Shown: in pieces, positions 15,592 through 23,622 of the stretch
Position numbering within the stretch: position 1 is the stretch's first letter
Layout: the number at the start of each line of letters is the position of its first letter
Source of the DNA: a virus
IMG/VR virus record: IMGVR_UViG_3300046524_000428
Location: 1-28,810 of that record
Length of the DNA: 28,810 bases
Direction: 5' to 3' (one strand)
Translations under genes and position numbers: made by a program
The notes under the pieces: model-generated
Told to the model about the DNA's origin: nothing
The model's input: the letters and a program-made list of their open reading frames with translations, nothing else
The model's database searches: none

Positions 15592-16089
15592 ATGCTGACT
15601 GTGGAATCTGCCCGCGAGCCGTGCTGGAACGTCGAGCGCAACGCCATCACCCTGCAGGTGATCTTCGAGGAGCACGCCGCCACCTTGGGCGCCATTCCGT
15701 TCACCGCCTCGCCCGAGGATAACGAAGGCTATGGCCGCGAGCTGTTTGCGCGCGCCGTAGCCCTGGAGTTCGGGCCGATTGAAGCGCCGTCGACGGCGAC
15801 CCTGACGCAGGCCGCCACGCTGACCCGCTCGCGTTTGAGCGCTGTGGCCACGGCGACGATCAGCCCGCTGCAGACCGCGCTCGAGACGCTGCAGGATGCC
15901 GTGCGGTTGAGCCTGGCCACGGCTGACGAGGCGGCTTCGCTGCCGCTCAAACAAGCCGAGCTGGACGCCTGGCGCAGCTACCGGGTGTACCTGTCGCGGA
16001 TCGAAACACAGGCCGGTTATCCAGCCAGTATTGAGTGGCCGCTGGCCCCGGCGGTGCCGTTTGAAGGCGGCGTTCCCATCACGGGTTAA
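15592..16089 (+). CDS. Tail fibre assembly-like protein
   Basis: A 165-residue protein starting directly after the fibre stop. The N-terminus (WNVERNAITLQVIFEEH) is followed by a helical middle rich in Ala, Thr and Leu. The C-terminal part has DAWRSYRVYLSRIETQAGYPASIEWPLAP, the W-x-x-YR...Q.GYP..I.WP ending shared by tail fibre assembly proteins. Such proteins act as chaperones for trimerisation of the fibre and in some cases remain on it. It is the last gene before a terminator, so it closes the baseplate-fibre operon. Confidence 0.72.
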   Translation: MLTVESAREPCWNVERNAITLQVIFEEHAATLGAIPFTASPEDNEGYGRELFARAVALEFGPIEAPSTATLTQAATLTRSRLSAVATATISPLQTALETLQDAVRLSLATADEAASLPLKQAELDAWRSYRVYLSRIETQAGYPASIEWPLAPAVPFEGGVPITG

Positions 16090-16118
16090 CCGGCTGCGGC
16101 CTGTATGGATTTCCCCTG

Positions 16119-16139
16119 ACCCGCTGCGGCGGGTTTTTT
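16119..16139 (+). terminator. Rho-independent terminator after the first fibre operon
   Basis: ACCCGC pairs with GCGGGT across a TGCG loop and is followed by six T. The sequence CCTGGAGAAA follows closely as ribosome binding site of the next gene. Confidence 0.8.
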
Positions 16140-16157
16140 GTTGCCTGGAGAAAAGTA

Positions 16158-18353
16158 GTGACGGATATTTCAGCCTTGGAAGCTTCCGCCGGCATGTTGT
16201 CGGAGGCGGCGCAGTTGTCCCGCGCCGCCGCGGAAAAGCAGCGCGACTATGTGGAGTCGGACAGTTCCACGGTCATTCAAACGGAAGGTGGGCCGGTGCC
16301 TTCGCTCGCGCGGCAGGCGTTGCTGGCTGATCAAAAAATCGACCTGGCGCTGCAGGATGTGGCCGCGCAAATGGCCGGAGCCATGACCTACGCCAGCGTG
16401 GCGGCGGGCTTGGCGGCGGTGCCGGTCGATGGCTTTTTTAGTGTGCCGAGTGCCGACTCTAACGAGTATGTGATTCTGTACAAGAATAACGCTGGCGTGG
16501 CGCAGCCGATCAAAAGCTACCCCTCGACGCAGAAGGTTGACGCGGTGTCGTCGGCGGTCACTGTCGCCGCGTCGCTGACCTGGTCCAAGCAGCCCATTGC
16601 CCGGGCGCTGCTGTCCAGTTTTGATGATGCGGGTGGGGTGATCGAGCTGGATGCCGCGCTTAGCTTGGTCGGTGGAGCCGAGGTGATTGCGCAGCTGGCC
16701 AAGGAAGCCAGATCCGGCCTTGCGGCCTATGAGCATTCCTCCCGGCGCGCGTTGCTCGGCAGCTATGACGATGTGCCCATTGATTATGTGTTGGACTCGG
16801 CCGGTAACCTGATCGACGGCCCGGGGGTGACCGCGGCGCTGCTCGACATTCTGGACGAGCTTTCGTCGCCGGCGGTCAAGGGCGCTGGCGGTCGCGAGCC
16901 GGTGTACCTCGACGCGGGGCTGTTGAAGTCCATCGCGGTCGCGGGGGCGGGCACCCTGGCCGATATCTCGCCGCAGCAGTTTGTGGGCTGTGCGCAGTGG
17001 CGCGGGCCGGCCATCATCGCCGGCACGAATCGCCCCAGTGTGGGGGCGAGCACCGCCGTGGCCGTGGCGCAGCCCAGTGACGGTTACCCGGCCGTGGTGC
17101 CCTCGGCCGAGAAGCTGCTGATCGTGATTCCCAGCTATGGCCAGAGCAATTCGGTGGGGGCGCAGGCCTATGCACCGCCCGCGTCGATGACGGCCAACCC
17201 GTGGCCGGACAACCTGCTGATGTTTGACCTGGCCGTCGGGGTACCCGACATCCGTATGGGCTTGCCGGCCGGTGGCGCTGCGATTGGCGCCGAGGAGGTG
17301 TTGTCGGGGGCCAACCTGACCGGCTTCAAGCCGCTGGTGTCCGTGCAAAGCGTGGCGCAGGCCAATCGCGGGGCGACCGCGCTGGAGGGGATCGGTTTCA
17401 CGGTGCAGACGCTGGCCGCCGAATACCTGGGCTTTCAGCCCAGCGTGCTGATGTTCGCCGCTGGCTACGGCTCGCGGCCCTACCGCGACCTGAAGAAGGG
17501 CACCATCCCCTACGCCAATTTTGTCACCGCCCTGGGGCGGGCCAAGGCGCTGGCCGATCAGCTGGGTTACGTGATGTATGTGCCGTTTATCGCCCTGGTG
17601 CATGGCGAAGGGGACAGCACCAACGTCGGCTACGCGGCCGACCTGGTGCAGCTGCAGCTCGACCTGCAGGCCGATGTCTTGGCCGTCACCGGCCAGCAAG
17701 GAGCGGTGCCCATGGTGTGCAGTCAGGCCTCGACCTTCTTCAGCACCGAGGTGAATGGGGTGCTGGACACCTACACCGTCAGCAAAACCTCGGCCCTGCA
17801 CGCGCTCTCGGCGCCGTACTACCCGTATGAAATGTACGCCGGCGATGAGCTGCACCTGGGCAATCGCGGCCTGTACCTGGGCGAGAAGATGGCCCGCAGC
17901 ATCCTGCGCGATTCCAAGCTGTGGGGGGCCAAAGGCAAGGGCGCCCTCAAGCCGCTCAGCGTCACCTTTAACGGCACCAATACGATTGATCTGGCGCTCG
18001 ACGTGCCGTTCCCGCCCCTGGTGCGGGATCAGGTGAACCCCATCGTCAACACGCCGGCCCCGGCCAACTGGGGGTTTGAGGTGCAGGACGGGAGCGGGGC
18101 GGCCGTCGCCATCAGCAGCATTCAAATCATCGGTAACTCGATTCGGATCGTCACCGCGACCACCCCGGCCGCCGGTGCGAGTCGCGTCCTGCGCTACGCC
18201 ATGACCGGTTATGCCGGCACGCAGAACGGTGGCGGTGTGCGGGTCAAGGGCTACCAAGCCCGCGGCCAGGTGCGTGACAGCGAGACCACCCCTTCCCTGG
18301 TTGACGGCACGGCGCTGCACAACTGGCTGGTTCATTTTTCGGAGAATTTTTAA
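16158..18353 (+). CDS. Tailspike with SGNH / sialate O-acetylesterase-like domain
   Basis: A 731-residue protein with a GTG start; CTGGAG lies seven bases upstream. The N-terminal 300 residues are a fibre-like region without an enzyme motif. From about residue 318 a carbohydrate esterase domain of the SASA/SGNH type appears. GQS330N carries the nucleophile, HGEGD (residues 482-486) is the family block, and D563-E-L-H566 supplies the acid and base. The C-terminal 140 residues are a beta-rich module with GNSIRIVTATTPAAG. Such spikes remove acetyl groups from O-antigen or capsule while the phage binds. The triad looks intact, so the enzyme may be active. The gene forms a new unit after the terminator and ends overlapping the start of the next gene. 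Confidence 0.85.
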   Translation: MTDISALEASAGMLSEAAQLSRAAAEKQRDYVESDSSTVIQTEGGPVPSLARQALLADQKIDLALQDVAAQMAGAMTYASVAAGLAAVPVDGFFSVPSADSNEYVILYKNNAGVAQPIKSYPSTQKVDAVSSAVTVAASLTWSKQPIARALLSSFDDAGGVIELDAALSLVGGAEVIAQLAKEARSGLAAYEHSSRRALLGSYDDVPIDYVLDSAGNLIDGPGVTAALLDILDELSSPAVKGAGGREPVYLDAGLLKSIAVAGAGTLADISPQQFVGCAQWRGPAIIAGTNRPSVGASTAVAVAQPSDGYPAVVPSAEKLLIVIPSYGQSNSVGAQAYAPPASMTANPWPDNLLMFDLAVGVPDIRMGLPAGGAAIGAEEVLSGANLTGFKPLVSVQSVAQANRGATALEGIGFTVQTLAAEYLGFQPSVLMFAAGYGSRPYRDLKKGTIPYANFVTALGRAKALADQLGYVMYVPFIALVHGEGDSTNVGYAADLVQLQLDLQADVLAVTGQQGAVPMVCSQASTFFSTEVNGVLDTYTVSKTSALHALSAPYYPYEMYAGDELHLGNRGLYLGEKMARSILRDSKLWGAKGKGALKPLSVTFNGTNTIDLALDVPFPPLVRDQVNPIVNTPAPANWGFEVQDGSGAAVAISSIQIIGNSIRIVTATTPAAGASRVLRYAMTGYAGTQNGGGVRVKGYQARGQVRDSETTPSLVDGTALHNWLVHFSENF

Positions 18354-19165
18354 TGCGTACTGTGCGTGTGCTTGATCGTCAATACCCGGACCTGGCGGGG
18401 CGTTTTTCCAGTGTCGCGATCCCGGTACCGAGCGCTGTGGATTACACCTGGGGCGCGCTCTCCAAGGCCGATGGCAGTCCCGCGCTGCGTTACGTGTTCG
18501 ACCCGGACCCGAAGTTTATTCGCGCGGGGGCGGGCATTATCGGCCCGGATGCCTGGCGCGACAGCGCCTCGGGCAGCAAGTGGTCGACCAACGCAGGCAA
18601 GTCGCTGGTGAAGGCGACGGCGATCAATGGCGCCCCGACCGTGACGCTGGATGCCGCCACGGCCCTGCTGGCCGGTGCGGACAGCGGCACCTTTAACGCC
18701 ACTGAGTTCTCGTTCTTTGCCGTGTTCAACAGCCCGGTGGCGGCGACGGTGAGGACGTTGCTCGGGCCAACGGAAGTGGTCGGTACCACCCCGCTGCAAG
18801 GCTCGTGCAACATTCTTTTGAGCACGGCCGGGGCCTTGAACGTGTACTGGGGCAGCTTGGGGGCGCCGCTGATGGAGGCCACGAAAACCTACCAAGGGGT
18901 GAACGTGCTGCTGTTGATCACCTTCTCCACGGCCCGAGGCGTGTCGATTCGGCGCAACGGGGTGGAGGTGGTCAAGGATGCCAGCCGGGTCACGCCCATC
19001 GCCGGCAGCAAACTGAACCTGTTCAGTGCCAGCGGTTCAGGTTCCAGGTTCTCCGGCTCCGTCGGTAAGGTGGGGGTGCTGGACGTGGATTTGTCGCGCC
19101 CGGAATACGCGGGGGGACTTGCATCGATCGAGAGCCATTTGATGAGTCTTTATGGGTTGAGCTGA
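18353..19165 (+). CDS. Tail protein with probable concanavalin A/LamG-like lectin domain
   Basis: A 270-residue protein whose ATG shares one base with the stop of the tailspike; GGAG lies seven bases upstream. The pattern FSFFAVFNSPVAATVRTLLGP, the NGVEV turn, KLNLFSASGSGSRFSGSVGKVGVLDVDLS and the final IESHLMSLYGLS resembles LamG/concanavalin-A-like domains found at fibre ends, in which a residue pattern of strands ends with a short helix. It may bind sugar on the host surface alongside the esterase spike. No catalytic residues were recognised. The domain call rests on strand pattern and context. Confidence 0.6.
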   Translation: MRTVRVLDRQYPDLAGRFSSVAIPVPSAVDYTWGALSKADGSPALRYVFDPDPKFIRAGAGIIGPDAWRDSASGSKWSTNAGKSLVKATAINGAPTVTLDAATALLAGADSGTFNATEFSFFAVFNSPVAATVRTLLGPTEVVGTTPLQGSCNILLSTAGALNVYWGSLGAPLMEATKTYQGVNVLLLITFSTARGVSIRRNGVEVVKDASRVTPIAGSKLNLFSASGSGSRFSGSVGKVGVLDVDLSRPEYAGGLASIESHLMSLYGLS

Positions 19166-19189
19166 ATAATCACCTAAAGAAGGGGCACC

Positions 19190-19345
19190 ATGCCCGAGCA
19201 GCAGTTGCTGCAGATCCTCCCCAATGCCCGTCAAACGCGGGCCTTGTTTTGGCCTGGAGAAAAGTATCCCGAAAAGTGGAACCCACAAAAAAGGCCGCCA
19301 GAAGGCGGCCTTGCTCTCGAAGCATGGTTCCTTTCTATTGATTAG
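19190..19345 (+). pseudogene. Broken duplicate of the endolysin start
   Basis: ATG at 19190 with an AAGAAGGGG ribosome binding site encodes MPEQQLLQILPNA, nearly the same as the start of the endolysin at 21697 (MPISQQQLLQILPNA). After about 13 codons (near 19230) the similarity ends in a small hairpin (GCCCG/CGGGC, 19226-19242) followed by CCTGGAGAAAAGTA. The frame then runs through unrelated sequence to TAG at 19345. It looks like a recombination scar left when the two - strand genes to the right were inserted. Confidence 0.7.
19286..19312 (-). terminator. Terminator of the - strand accessory gene
   Basis: AAGGCCGCC (19291-19299) and GGCGGCCTT (19304-19312) form a nine-base stem with a four-base loop. 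The A-run at 19287-19292 is the T-run on the - strand, 22 bases after the stop at 19335. Confidence 0.85.
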
Positions 19346-19982
19346 CTGCGGCGGGCAGTTCGGCCGCCGTGGCATGGCGTTCCACCTCATCGTTGCGGGC
19401 TATCCGCCAGTGAGTGATGCCACTAATCACCCGCGCCGTTCGCTTGCTTGACCATTGCCCTCCCACACAATGAGCGAGCTGCAGCAAGTCACCGGTAGCG
19501 GGCGAATAGACCATGTAATACAGCCGGCCATCCCGGTCCTCGTGCGGCAGGCGATCGGCCGCGGCCACCCAATCCTGGCCAACGGCGAGCAGAACGGACA
19601 GAACAGGACAGTCGGTCGCATCTTCTGGTGGCCGAGTTAGACCGCCGCGAACCCGAGCGCGCGGGTTCAAGGGCGGCAACTCCGGCGACAACTCTGGCGG
19701 CGGGGCCGACGGGGCCGGCGGTTCCAGGCGATTTACGCGCGCCTCGGCGGCGGCTGCGGCCGCGGCCTGGTCGGCCATTTGGTCAAGGTGATCGAGCAAA
19801 TGGCGCGCCGCCGCCAACCTGACCTGCTGCCGCTCCGGCGCGTCGGGGCTGGCCAGACCACCAGCCGGGGCGTGCTGGCGGAAGTCGTTCAAGGCCGCCA
19901 GCGCCTCGCCATCCAGGGTGAGGGTCAACGGCTGGGTCAGCAGCGCCGGCGCGGGGTTTGCGGTGGTGGGTTCAGTTGACAT
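19335..19982 (-). CDS. DUF551-like phage accessory protein
   Basis: A 215-residue protein on the - strand, ATG at 19982 with AAAGGA upstream. Residues 1-125 are Ala/Pro/Glu-rich: a helix (LTLTLDGEALAALNDFRQHA, QVRLAAARHLLDHLDQMAD) and a proline-rich linker. The C-terminal 85 residues show DWVAAADRLPHEDRDGRLYYMVY, then GGQWSSKRTARVISGITHW. This WV...DRLP ... GxW ... THW pattern resembles DUF551, found in many small phage proteins of unknown function. It faces against the late operon and has its own strong terminator, so it is probably expressed in the lysogen. It could belong to a lysogenic-conversion cassette with the neighbouring acetyltransferase gene. Confidence 0.6.
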   Translation of the reverse strand: MSTEPTTANPAPALLTQPLTLTLDGEALAALNDFRQHAPAGGLASPDAPERQQVRLAAARHLLDHLDQMADQAAAAAAAEARVNRLEPPAPSAPPPELSPELPPLNPRARVRGGLTRPPEDATDCPVLSVLLAVGQDWVAAADRLPHEDRDGRLYYMVYSPATGDLLQLAHCVGGQWSSKRTARVISGITHWRIARNDEVERHATAAELPAAANQ

Positions 19983-20032
19983 AAAAGCGGGTTCCTTTCC
20001 AGTTTGCGCGTATTGTCGACAGGTTGCGGGCC

Positions 20033-20055
20033 GGGGGCAAGCACTGCATGCCCCC
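20033..20055. promoter_or_regulatory. Inverted repeat upstream of the DUF551-like gene
   Basis: GGGGGCA (20033-20039) and TGCCCCC (20049-20055) are perfect inverted copies around a nine-base centre. The site lies about 50 bases upstream of the - strand ATG at 19982, in the 190-base gap between two - strand genes. No T-run follows in either direction, so an operator is as likely as a terminator. Confidence 0.35.
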
Positions 20056-20172
20056 GAGAAGTTCGGGCTACGCCTGGACGCTGAAGAAGACTCAAGAATT
20101 TATGGGCTTCTGGGGTTCTATTTTCTTCAGGCGACAGACGCGCTTATCAGCTCGTAGTTCGAGTGCTCTTTC

Positions 20173-21483
20173 CTACACGAGTTGTGGAGCAATATCTTTG
20201 AGAGCGTCACGACATGCGGCCACATGATAGTTGCCTTCTGAAGGTGGTTGGGTTTTCAAAAATTCCACATGGCTGTCAAGTGTAGCGGCATCCATTGATG
20301 CGTATTTTCTCCTGATTTCATCAGAGACATAAAATCCGCTGCTTGGCGGCCTGATCAGGAATCTTGATGTCAGCTCTATCAATACATGGTCAGGGCGTTC
20401 GGCATTCACAGCGTTCCAATCTATATCAGCTCCTGAAAAGATTCTTATTACTTTGGAAAAAGAATAAGAAAGGCAGTTTGCTAGGGATGTGGAGAAAGAA
20501 TCGCCGAATATCATTAGGCTTTTTTTATTAACAGCCTCAGGGTTCTCGTATATAACGATATTTCCTCTGACGGATATGCCATTGTCAAATATTTTGTGTC
20601 TTGTAAACTTATCGTGATCACTAACAATAAGAGCATTTTCTGTTTTCATAGGGACGAATTTAGATCCCAAATCACCAGAGAACTGCTTCAATACATACTC
20701 AACGTTAGGTGGCGTGGCAACAAATCCAGCCCTGAGACAAAAAGCGGATGCAGCTACGGAAGCACCGTAGTCATTCCAGTGCGAATCGGTTTTAAAATAG
20801 GTGAATTCTCTATCTTTGGTGAGTTCTGTCACCGGATTCAGCAGATTGGCCTTGTTAGAAAAATGTAGCGTAAACTGCTCTATCGGGGTAATGGCGCCTT
20901 TCTTCTCGGGGTAGTACTCCGGATAGATATATTCTTTTGCTGGCGCTAGCAGGAATGTAAATGGTGTACGGTTTCGCTCAGACCAAGAACTTAGGATATC
21001 AAAATACCTATCCCATTGCTCTATTCCTTCTTTTGGAATCAGGTTTTTTCCCAGGAACTGAGCTGCGCTGTCATTGGTGTCGTTAGAAAGAAATAAATGC
21101 CCTTGCTTTCCTACTAGTGCCGCTGCTTTTGACTTTCCTATATTGGCCTGAGCTAGCCAGTATATTTTTCCGCCGTAGCTGGCTCCAATTTTAAATTCGG
21201 TGTTGTAGTCAAGTGGGTATTTAGCGCCGCACTGCAATGGCGCGCCAGGAAATGCCTTTTGCACGTCAGGGCGCTCTCTGTTCGATGTGAAACTAGACTT
21301 TGGCATATGGCTAAATACAAAGCTTACAGGTGTCCCGTCGAGACTGTAGATCCATCCTGAGAAGCCGATATAAATGCTATCAGCAGCACACTGAGAGCCC
21401 GATTTTGGTAAGTCTATAGAGTACTTTATAATGCTCTGTTCGACTTCCAACTTTGTTATGGTTAGGCTCTGTTTTACTTCCAT
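20173..21483 (-). CDS. AlgX/AlgJ-type SGNH acetyltransferase (probable lysogenic-conversion gene)
   Basis: A 436-residue protein on the - strand. An ATG at 21549 would add 22 basic residues but has no ribosome binding site, so 21483 (GGAA upstream) is preferred. Residues 1-115 are an unassigned beta-rich domain (SGWIYSLDG). The second part matches the AlgX/AlgJ SGNH-like domain: GKQGHLFLSND at 125-134, FLLAPAKEYIYPEYYP, then FKTD233SH235WNDYG and MIFGDS329FS. These supply the Asp-His and the serine of the catalytic triad that O-acetylates alginate in AlgX. No signal peptide or membrane segment is obvious, so the site of action is uncertain. The gene is clearly AT-richer than the phage genes around it. 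It probably modifies a surface polysaccharide. Confidence 0.75.
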   Translation of the reverse strand: MEVKQSLTITKLEVEQSIIKYSIDLPKSGSQCAADSIYIGFSGWIYSLDGTPVSFVFSHMPKSSFTSNRERPDVQKAFPGAPLQCGAKYPLDYNTEFKIGASYGGKIYWLAQANIGKSKAAALVGKQGHLFLSNDTNDSAAQFLGKNLIPKEGIEQWDRYFDILSSWSERNRTPFTFLLAPAKEYIYPEYYPEKKGAITPIEQFTLHFSNKANLLNPVTELTKDREFTYFKTDSHWNDYGASVAASAFCLRAGFVATPPNVEYVLKQFSGDLGSKFVPMKTENALIVSDHDKFTRHKIFDNGISVRGNIVIYENPEAVNKKSLMIFGDSFSTSLANCLSYSFSKVIRIFSGADIDWNAVNAERPDHVLIELTSRFLIRPPSSGFYVSDEIRRKYASMDAATLDSHVEFLKTQPPSEGNYHVAACRDALKDIAPQLV

Positions 21484-21658
21484 TTTTTGCGTTCCACTTC
21501 TGATTATTAAACTAGCGACTGTCGCTTTGCTGGATTTTCTTGCGCGCATTCTATCCGAATTTTCGTAGTTCTAGTCAAAGACGATTGCCCGCATATCCTG
21601 ATTGCAATTGACGTCATAAGGCCGATAAGCCTGTCAAAAAACTGTCAACGCAGAACAG

Positions 21659-21679
21659 CCGAATCGCTCGGTTTTTTTT
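21659..21679 (+). terminator. Weak rho-independent terminator before the endolysin
   Basis: CCGA (21659-21662) pairs with TCGG (21668-21671), followed by eight T. It is directly followed by CGCCTGGAGAAA, the ribosome binding site of the endolysin gene. Confidence 0.45.
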
Positions 21680-21696
21680 CGCCTGGAGAAACGTGA

Positions 21697-22332
21697 ATGC
21701 CCATCTCTCAGCAGCAACTGCTGCAAATCCTCCCGAACGCCGGCCCAGTTGCCGGCGTTTTTATGTCCGCGCTGAATGACGCGATGGCACGCTTCAAGAT
21801 TGAAGGCCGACTACGTGTGGCCGCGTTTCTGGCCCAGATCGGTCATGAGTCCGGCCATTTGCGCACCCTGGTCGAGAACCTGAACTACAGCGCCGAGGGC
21901 CTGATCCGCACTTGGCCGAAACAGTTCAATCTGGCGACCGCAACCAGTGTTGCGCGCAAGCCCGAGCAGATCGCGAACATCGTCTACGCCTCGCGCCTGG
22001 GCAACGGGCCCGCCGCCACGGGTGACGGTTGGCGGTACCGGGGCAGGGGACTGATCCAGGTCACGGGATGGGTTAACTATCAGGCGTGCGGCTCGGCCTT
22101 GAGTCTGGACCTGCTGACCAAGCCTGAACTTCTGGAGCAGCCGGTTTACGCTGCGCTCTCTGCCGCCTGGTTTTGGTCGAGCAACGGCTTGAATGAATTG
22201 GCGGATGCTGGCCAGTTCGAAGCGATTACTCGGCGTATCAATGGCGGGCTCAATGGGCAGGCAGAGCGGTTGAAGTTGTGGGCGAAGGCTTCGACAGTGC
22301 TGTCGGGCGGGACGTATGCCGCTATCCTGTAG
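21697..22332 (+). CDS. Endolysin, GH19 chitinase/muramidase-like
   Basis: A 211-residue enzyme with a GGAG ribosome binding site nine bases upstream. The GH19 fold is visible: FLAQIGHESGHL (residues 44-55) with the probable catalytic Glu51, a second acidic residue at ENLNYSAEGL (Glu60), the GDGWRYRGRGLIQVTGWVNY block that lines the cleft (about residues 109-128), and FEAITRRINGGLNG near the end. There is no signal peptide, so release needs the holin at 2280. It cleaves peptidoglycan glycan strands at lysis. It is complete. A broken copy of its first codons occurs at 19190, on the far side of the accessory cassette. Confidence 0.9.
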   Translation: MPISQQQLLQILPNAGPVAGVFMSALNDAMARFKIEGRLRVAAFLAQIGHESGHLRTLVENLNYSAEGLIRTWPKQFNLATATSVARKPEQIANIVYASRLGNGPAATGDGWRYRGRGLIQVTGWVNYQACGSALSLDLLTKPELLEQPVYAALSAAWFWSSNGLNELADAGQFEAITRRINGGLNGQAERLKLWAKASTVLSGGTYAAIL

Positions 22333-22358
22333 CCGATCTTTCAAATAAAGGTGGTGGA

Positions 22359-22589
22359 ATGGAAGGTGTAGAGCTGAGTCCAAAGATTGAACGCGAAGCC
22401 GACAAGCTTCTTGCTCAGATCGCTCAGGCGGATTCGATGATTGTTGCGGCGAAAGCCGGCGCACGCGCTGAGGGGTTTGTGCTTGGCTTGGAATCGGCCC
22501 GCGCGTTGACTGAAGCGACCATTGATCAACTCTACGTTATCTTCGATTCCGCGACTGAAGAGCGGCTGAGATCGCTGGCTGCAACTTAG
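22359..22589 (+). CDS. Small phage protein of unknown function after the endolysin
   Basis: A 76-residue, mostly helical, soluble protein; AAAGGTGG precedes the ATG at 22359. It is rich in Ala, Glu and Leu (KIEREADKLLAQIAQAD, GARAEGFVLGLESARALTEA). It has no membrane segment or signal sequence, so it is not an obvious spanin. It lies 26 bases after the endolysin stop, where Pseudomonas phages often carry short lysis-associated genes. Its stop overlaps the stop of the SRAP gene that comes from the other strand. Confidence 0.6.
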   Translation: MEGVELSPKIEREADKLLAQIAQADSMIVAAKAGARAEGFVLGLESARALTEATIDQLYVIFDSATEERLRSLAAT

Positions 22590-23281
22590 AACAAGCCGTC
22601 TTCCTCGGCTGGCTTAATTAAGTCGGGCCCCTGATTGCGCACGTTGCCGATCGAACGGTCCACCTTGAACCACTCAAACGCCTCAGTTGGCTCGCCCTGG
22701 TGCATTACCATCTGTTCGGCGCGCTCCTTTGGCGTGGCCGGGTCGAGCCATTCGCGGGCCAGTTCAGGCGATAGCGTCACTGGGCGGCGGTCATGGATGT
22801 CCACCATGCCGCCGGCGCTGTCGGCGGTGATGATGACAAAGCCGTCGTGTTCGCTAGGCTCATGCTCGACATTCGGGTATTGGCCGATCGCTGCGCACAA
22901 TATCGGCGCCCGATCTCGGCGGCGGATCAGGTACGGCTGCTTCTTCGTTCCTCCTTCATCCACCCATTCAAACCAGTTGTTGATGGCGATGATTGCCCGG
23001 TGCGGCCAGATTGCCCGAAAGAAGGGGCCGTGGGCGACTTTCTCTACCCTGGCATTGATCGGTGCCGCGCGGTCTTTGGCCCAATGCGGGCGCCATCCCC
23101 AGCGCACCATGTCGGCGTGCAGGTATTCACCTTCCTGATGAAAAATCGCGAGCTGCGTTGTCGGAGCTGCGTTGTACCGCTCGAAAGGCCGGTCACCGGT
23201 GCTGTTAACCAGAGGGTTGGGCATGCTGAGTGCAGCTACGAAATCGTGGATGCCGTCGTATTGGGAAAGTCGTCCGCACAT
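22586..23281 (-). CDS. SRAP-domain abasic-site protein (YedK/HMCES-like)
   Basis: A 231-residue protein on the - strand starting at 23281 with MCGR; after removal of Met, Cys2 becomes the reactive N-terminus. The active-site set of the SOS-response-associated peptidase family is complete: Cys2, Asn37 in YNAAP, Asn76 in INARVE, Glu105 in WFEW and His163 in DIHDRRPV. These proteins form a covalent thiazolidine link with abasic sites in single-stranded DNA and so shield them. The gene begins two bases after the stop of the coiled-coil gene and is probably in one operon with it behind a LexA box. The frame is open further upstream, but that part overlaps the coiled-coil gene. A decayed second copy lies at 24709. 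Confidence 0.93.
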   Translation of the reverse strand: MCGRLSQYDGIHDFVAALSMPNPLVNSTGDRPFERYNAAPTTQLAIFHQEGEYLHADMVRWGWRPHWAKDRAAPINARVEKVAHGPFFRAIWPHRAIIAINNWFEWVDEGGTKKQPYLIRRRDRAPILCAAIGQYPNVEHEPSEHDGFVIITADSAGGMVDIHDRRPVTLSPELAREWLDPATPKERAEQMVMHQGEPTEAFEWFKVDRSIGNVRNQGPDLIKPAEEDGLF

Positions 23282-23283
23282 GT

Positions 23284-23604
23284 TCAGTCCCTCTGATTGC
23301 CCGTTTGCAACTCGCGAATGATCCTTTCTTTTTGATCCAGGACCAGCGTCAAGCTTTGGATCTGGGAAAGCTGGTCGGTGGTTTCCGCCTCCAGGTTCGC
23401 CATCCATGCCCGCTTCTTTTGGAGTTCGGCTGACAGTTGGTCGTTCATTTCGACAAGGGTGGAAATGTTTTCCTTCGCCGCATGCAGTTGCCGCCTCAGC
23501 TCTTCGATGTCCTCCTCGAGCATATGGGCGTAATGCTTGACGGTTTCCAGCCTGGTCGGACTGCCGAGCCAATCGCTGGTGTCTTCAATTTCGTAGGGGT
23601 CCAC
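23284..23604 (-). CDS. Coiled-coil protein cotranscribed with SRAP gene
   Basis: A 106-residue protein with a GTG start at 23604. The first 20 residues are acidic (MDPYEIEDTSDWLG); residues about 20-100 are an unbroken heptad-type coiled coil (VKHYAHMLEEDIEELRRQL, LSAELQKKRAWMANLEAE). It has no known catalytic motif. It ends two bases before the SRAP start, and its start lies about 20-35 bases from the LexA box, so it is the first gene of a damage-induced operon. A structural or partner role for the SRAP protein is possible but only inferred. Confidence 0.75.
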   Translation of the reverse strand: MDPYEIEDTSDWLGSPTRLETVKHYAHMLEEDIEELRRQLHAAKENISTLVEMNDQLSAELQKKRAWMANLEAETTDQLSQIQSLTLVLDQKERIIRELQTGNQRD

Positions 23605-23622
23605 GGTCGCGCCTTACTGATA

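Noticed and set aside
7579-16089. The tail operon as a working tailocin
   Set aside because: The sheath lacks its N-terminus, and sheath, tube and chaperone lie in reverse orientation with the chaperone cut, so a complete contractile particle is unlikely.
16170-18335. A 721-residue open frame on the - strand antisense to the tailspike
   Set aside because: It mirrors the + strand gene codon by codon in high-GC DNA, is rich in Arg/His/Gly/Gln and has no domain. The esterase motifs are on the + strand.
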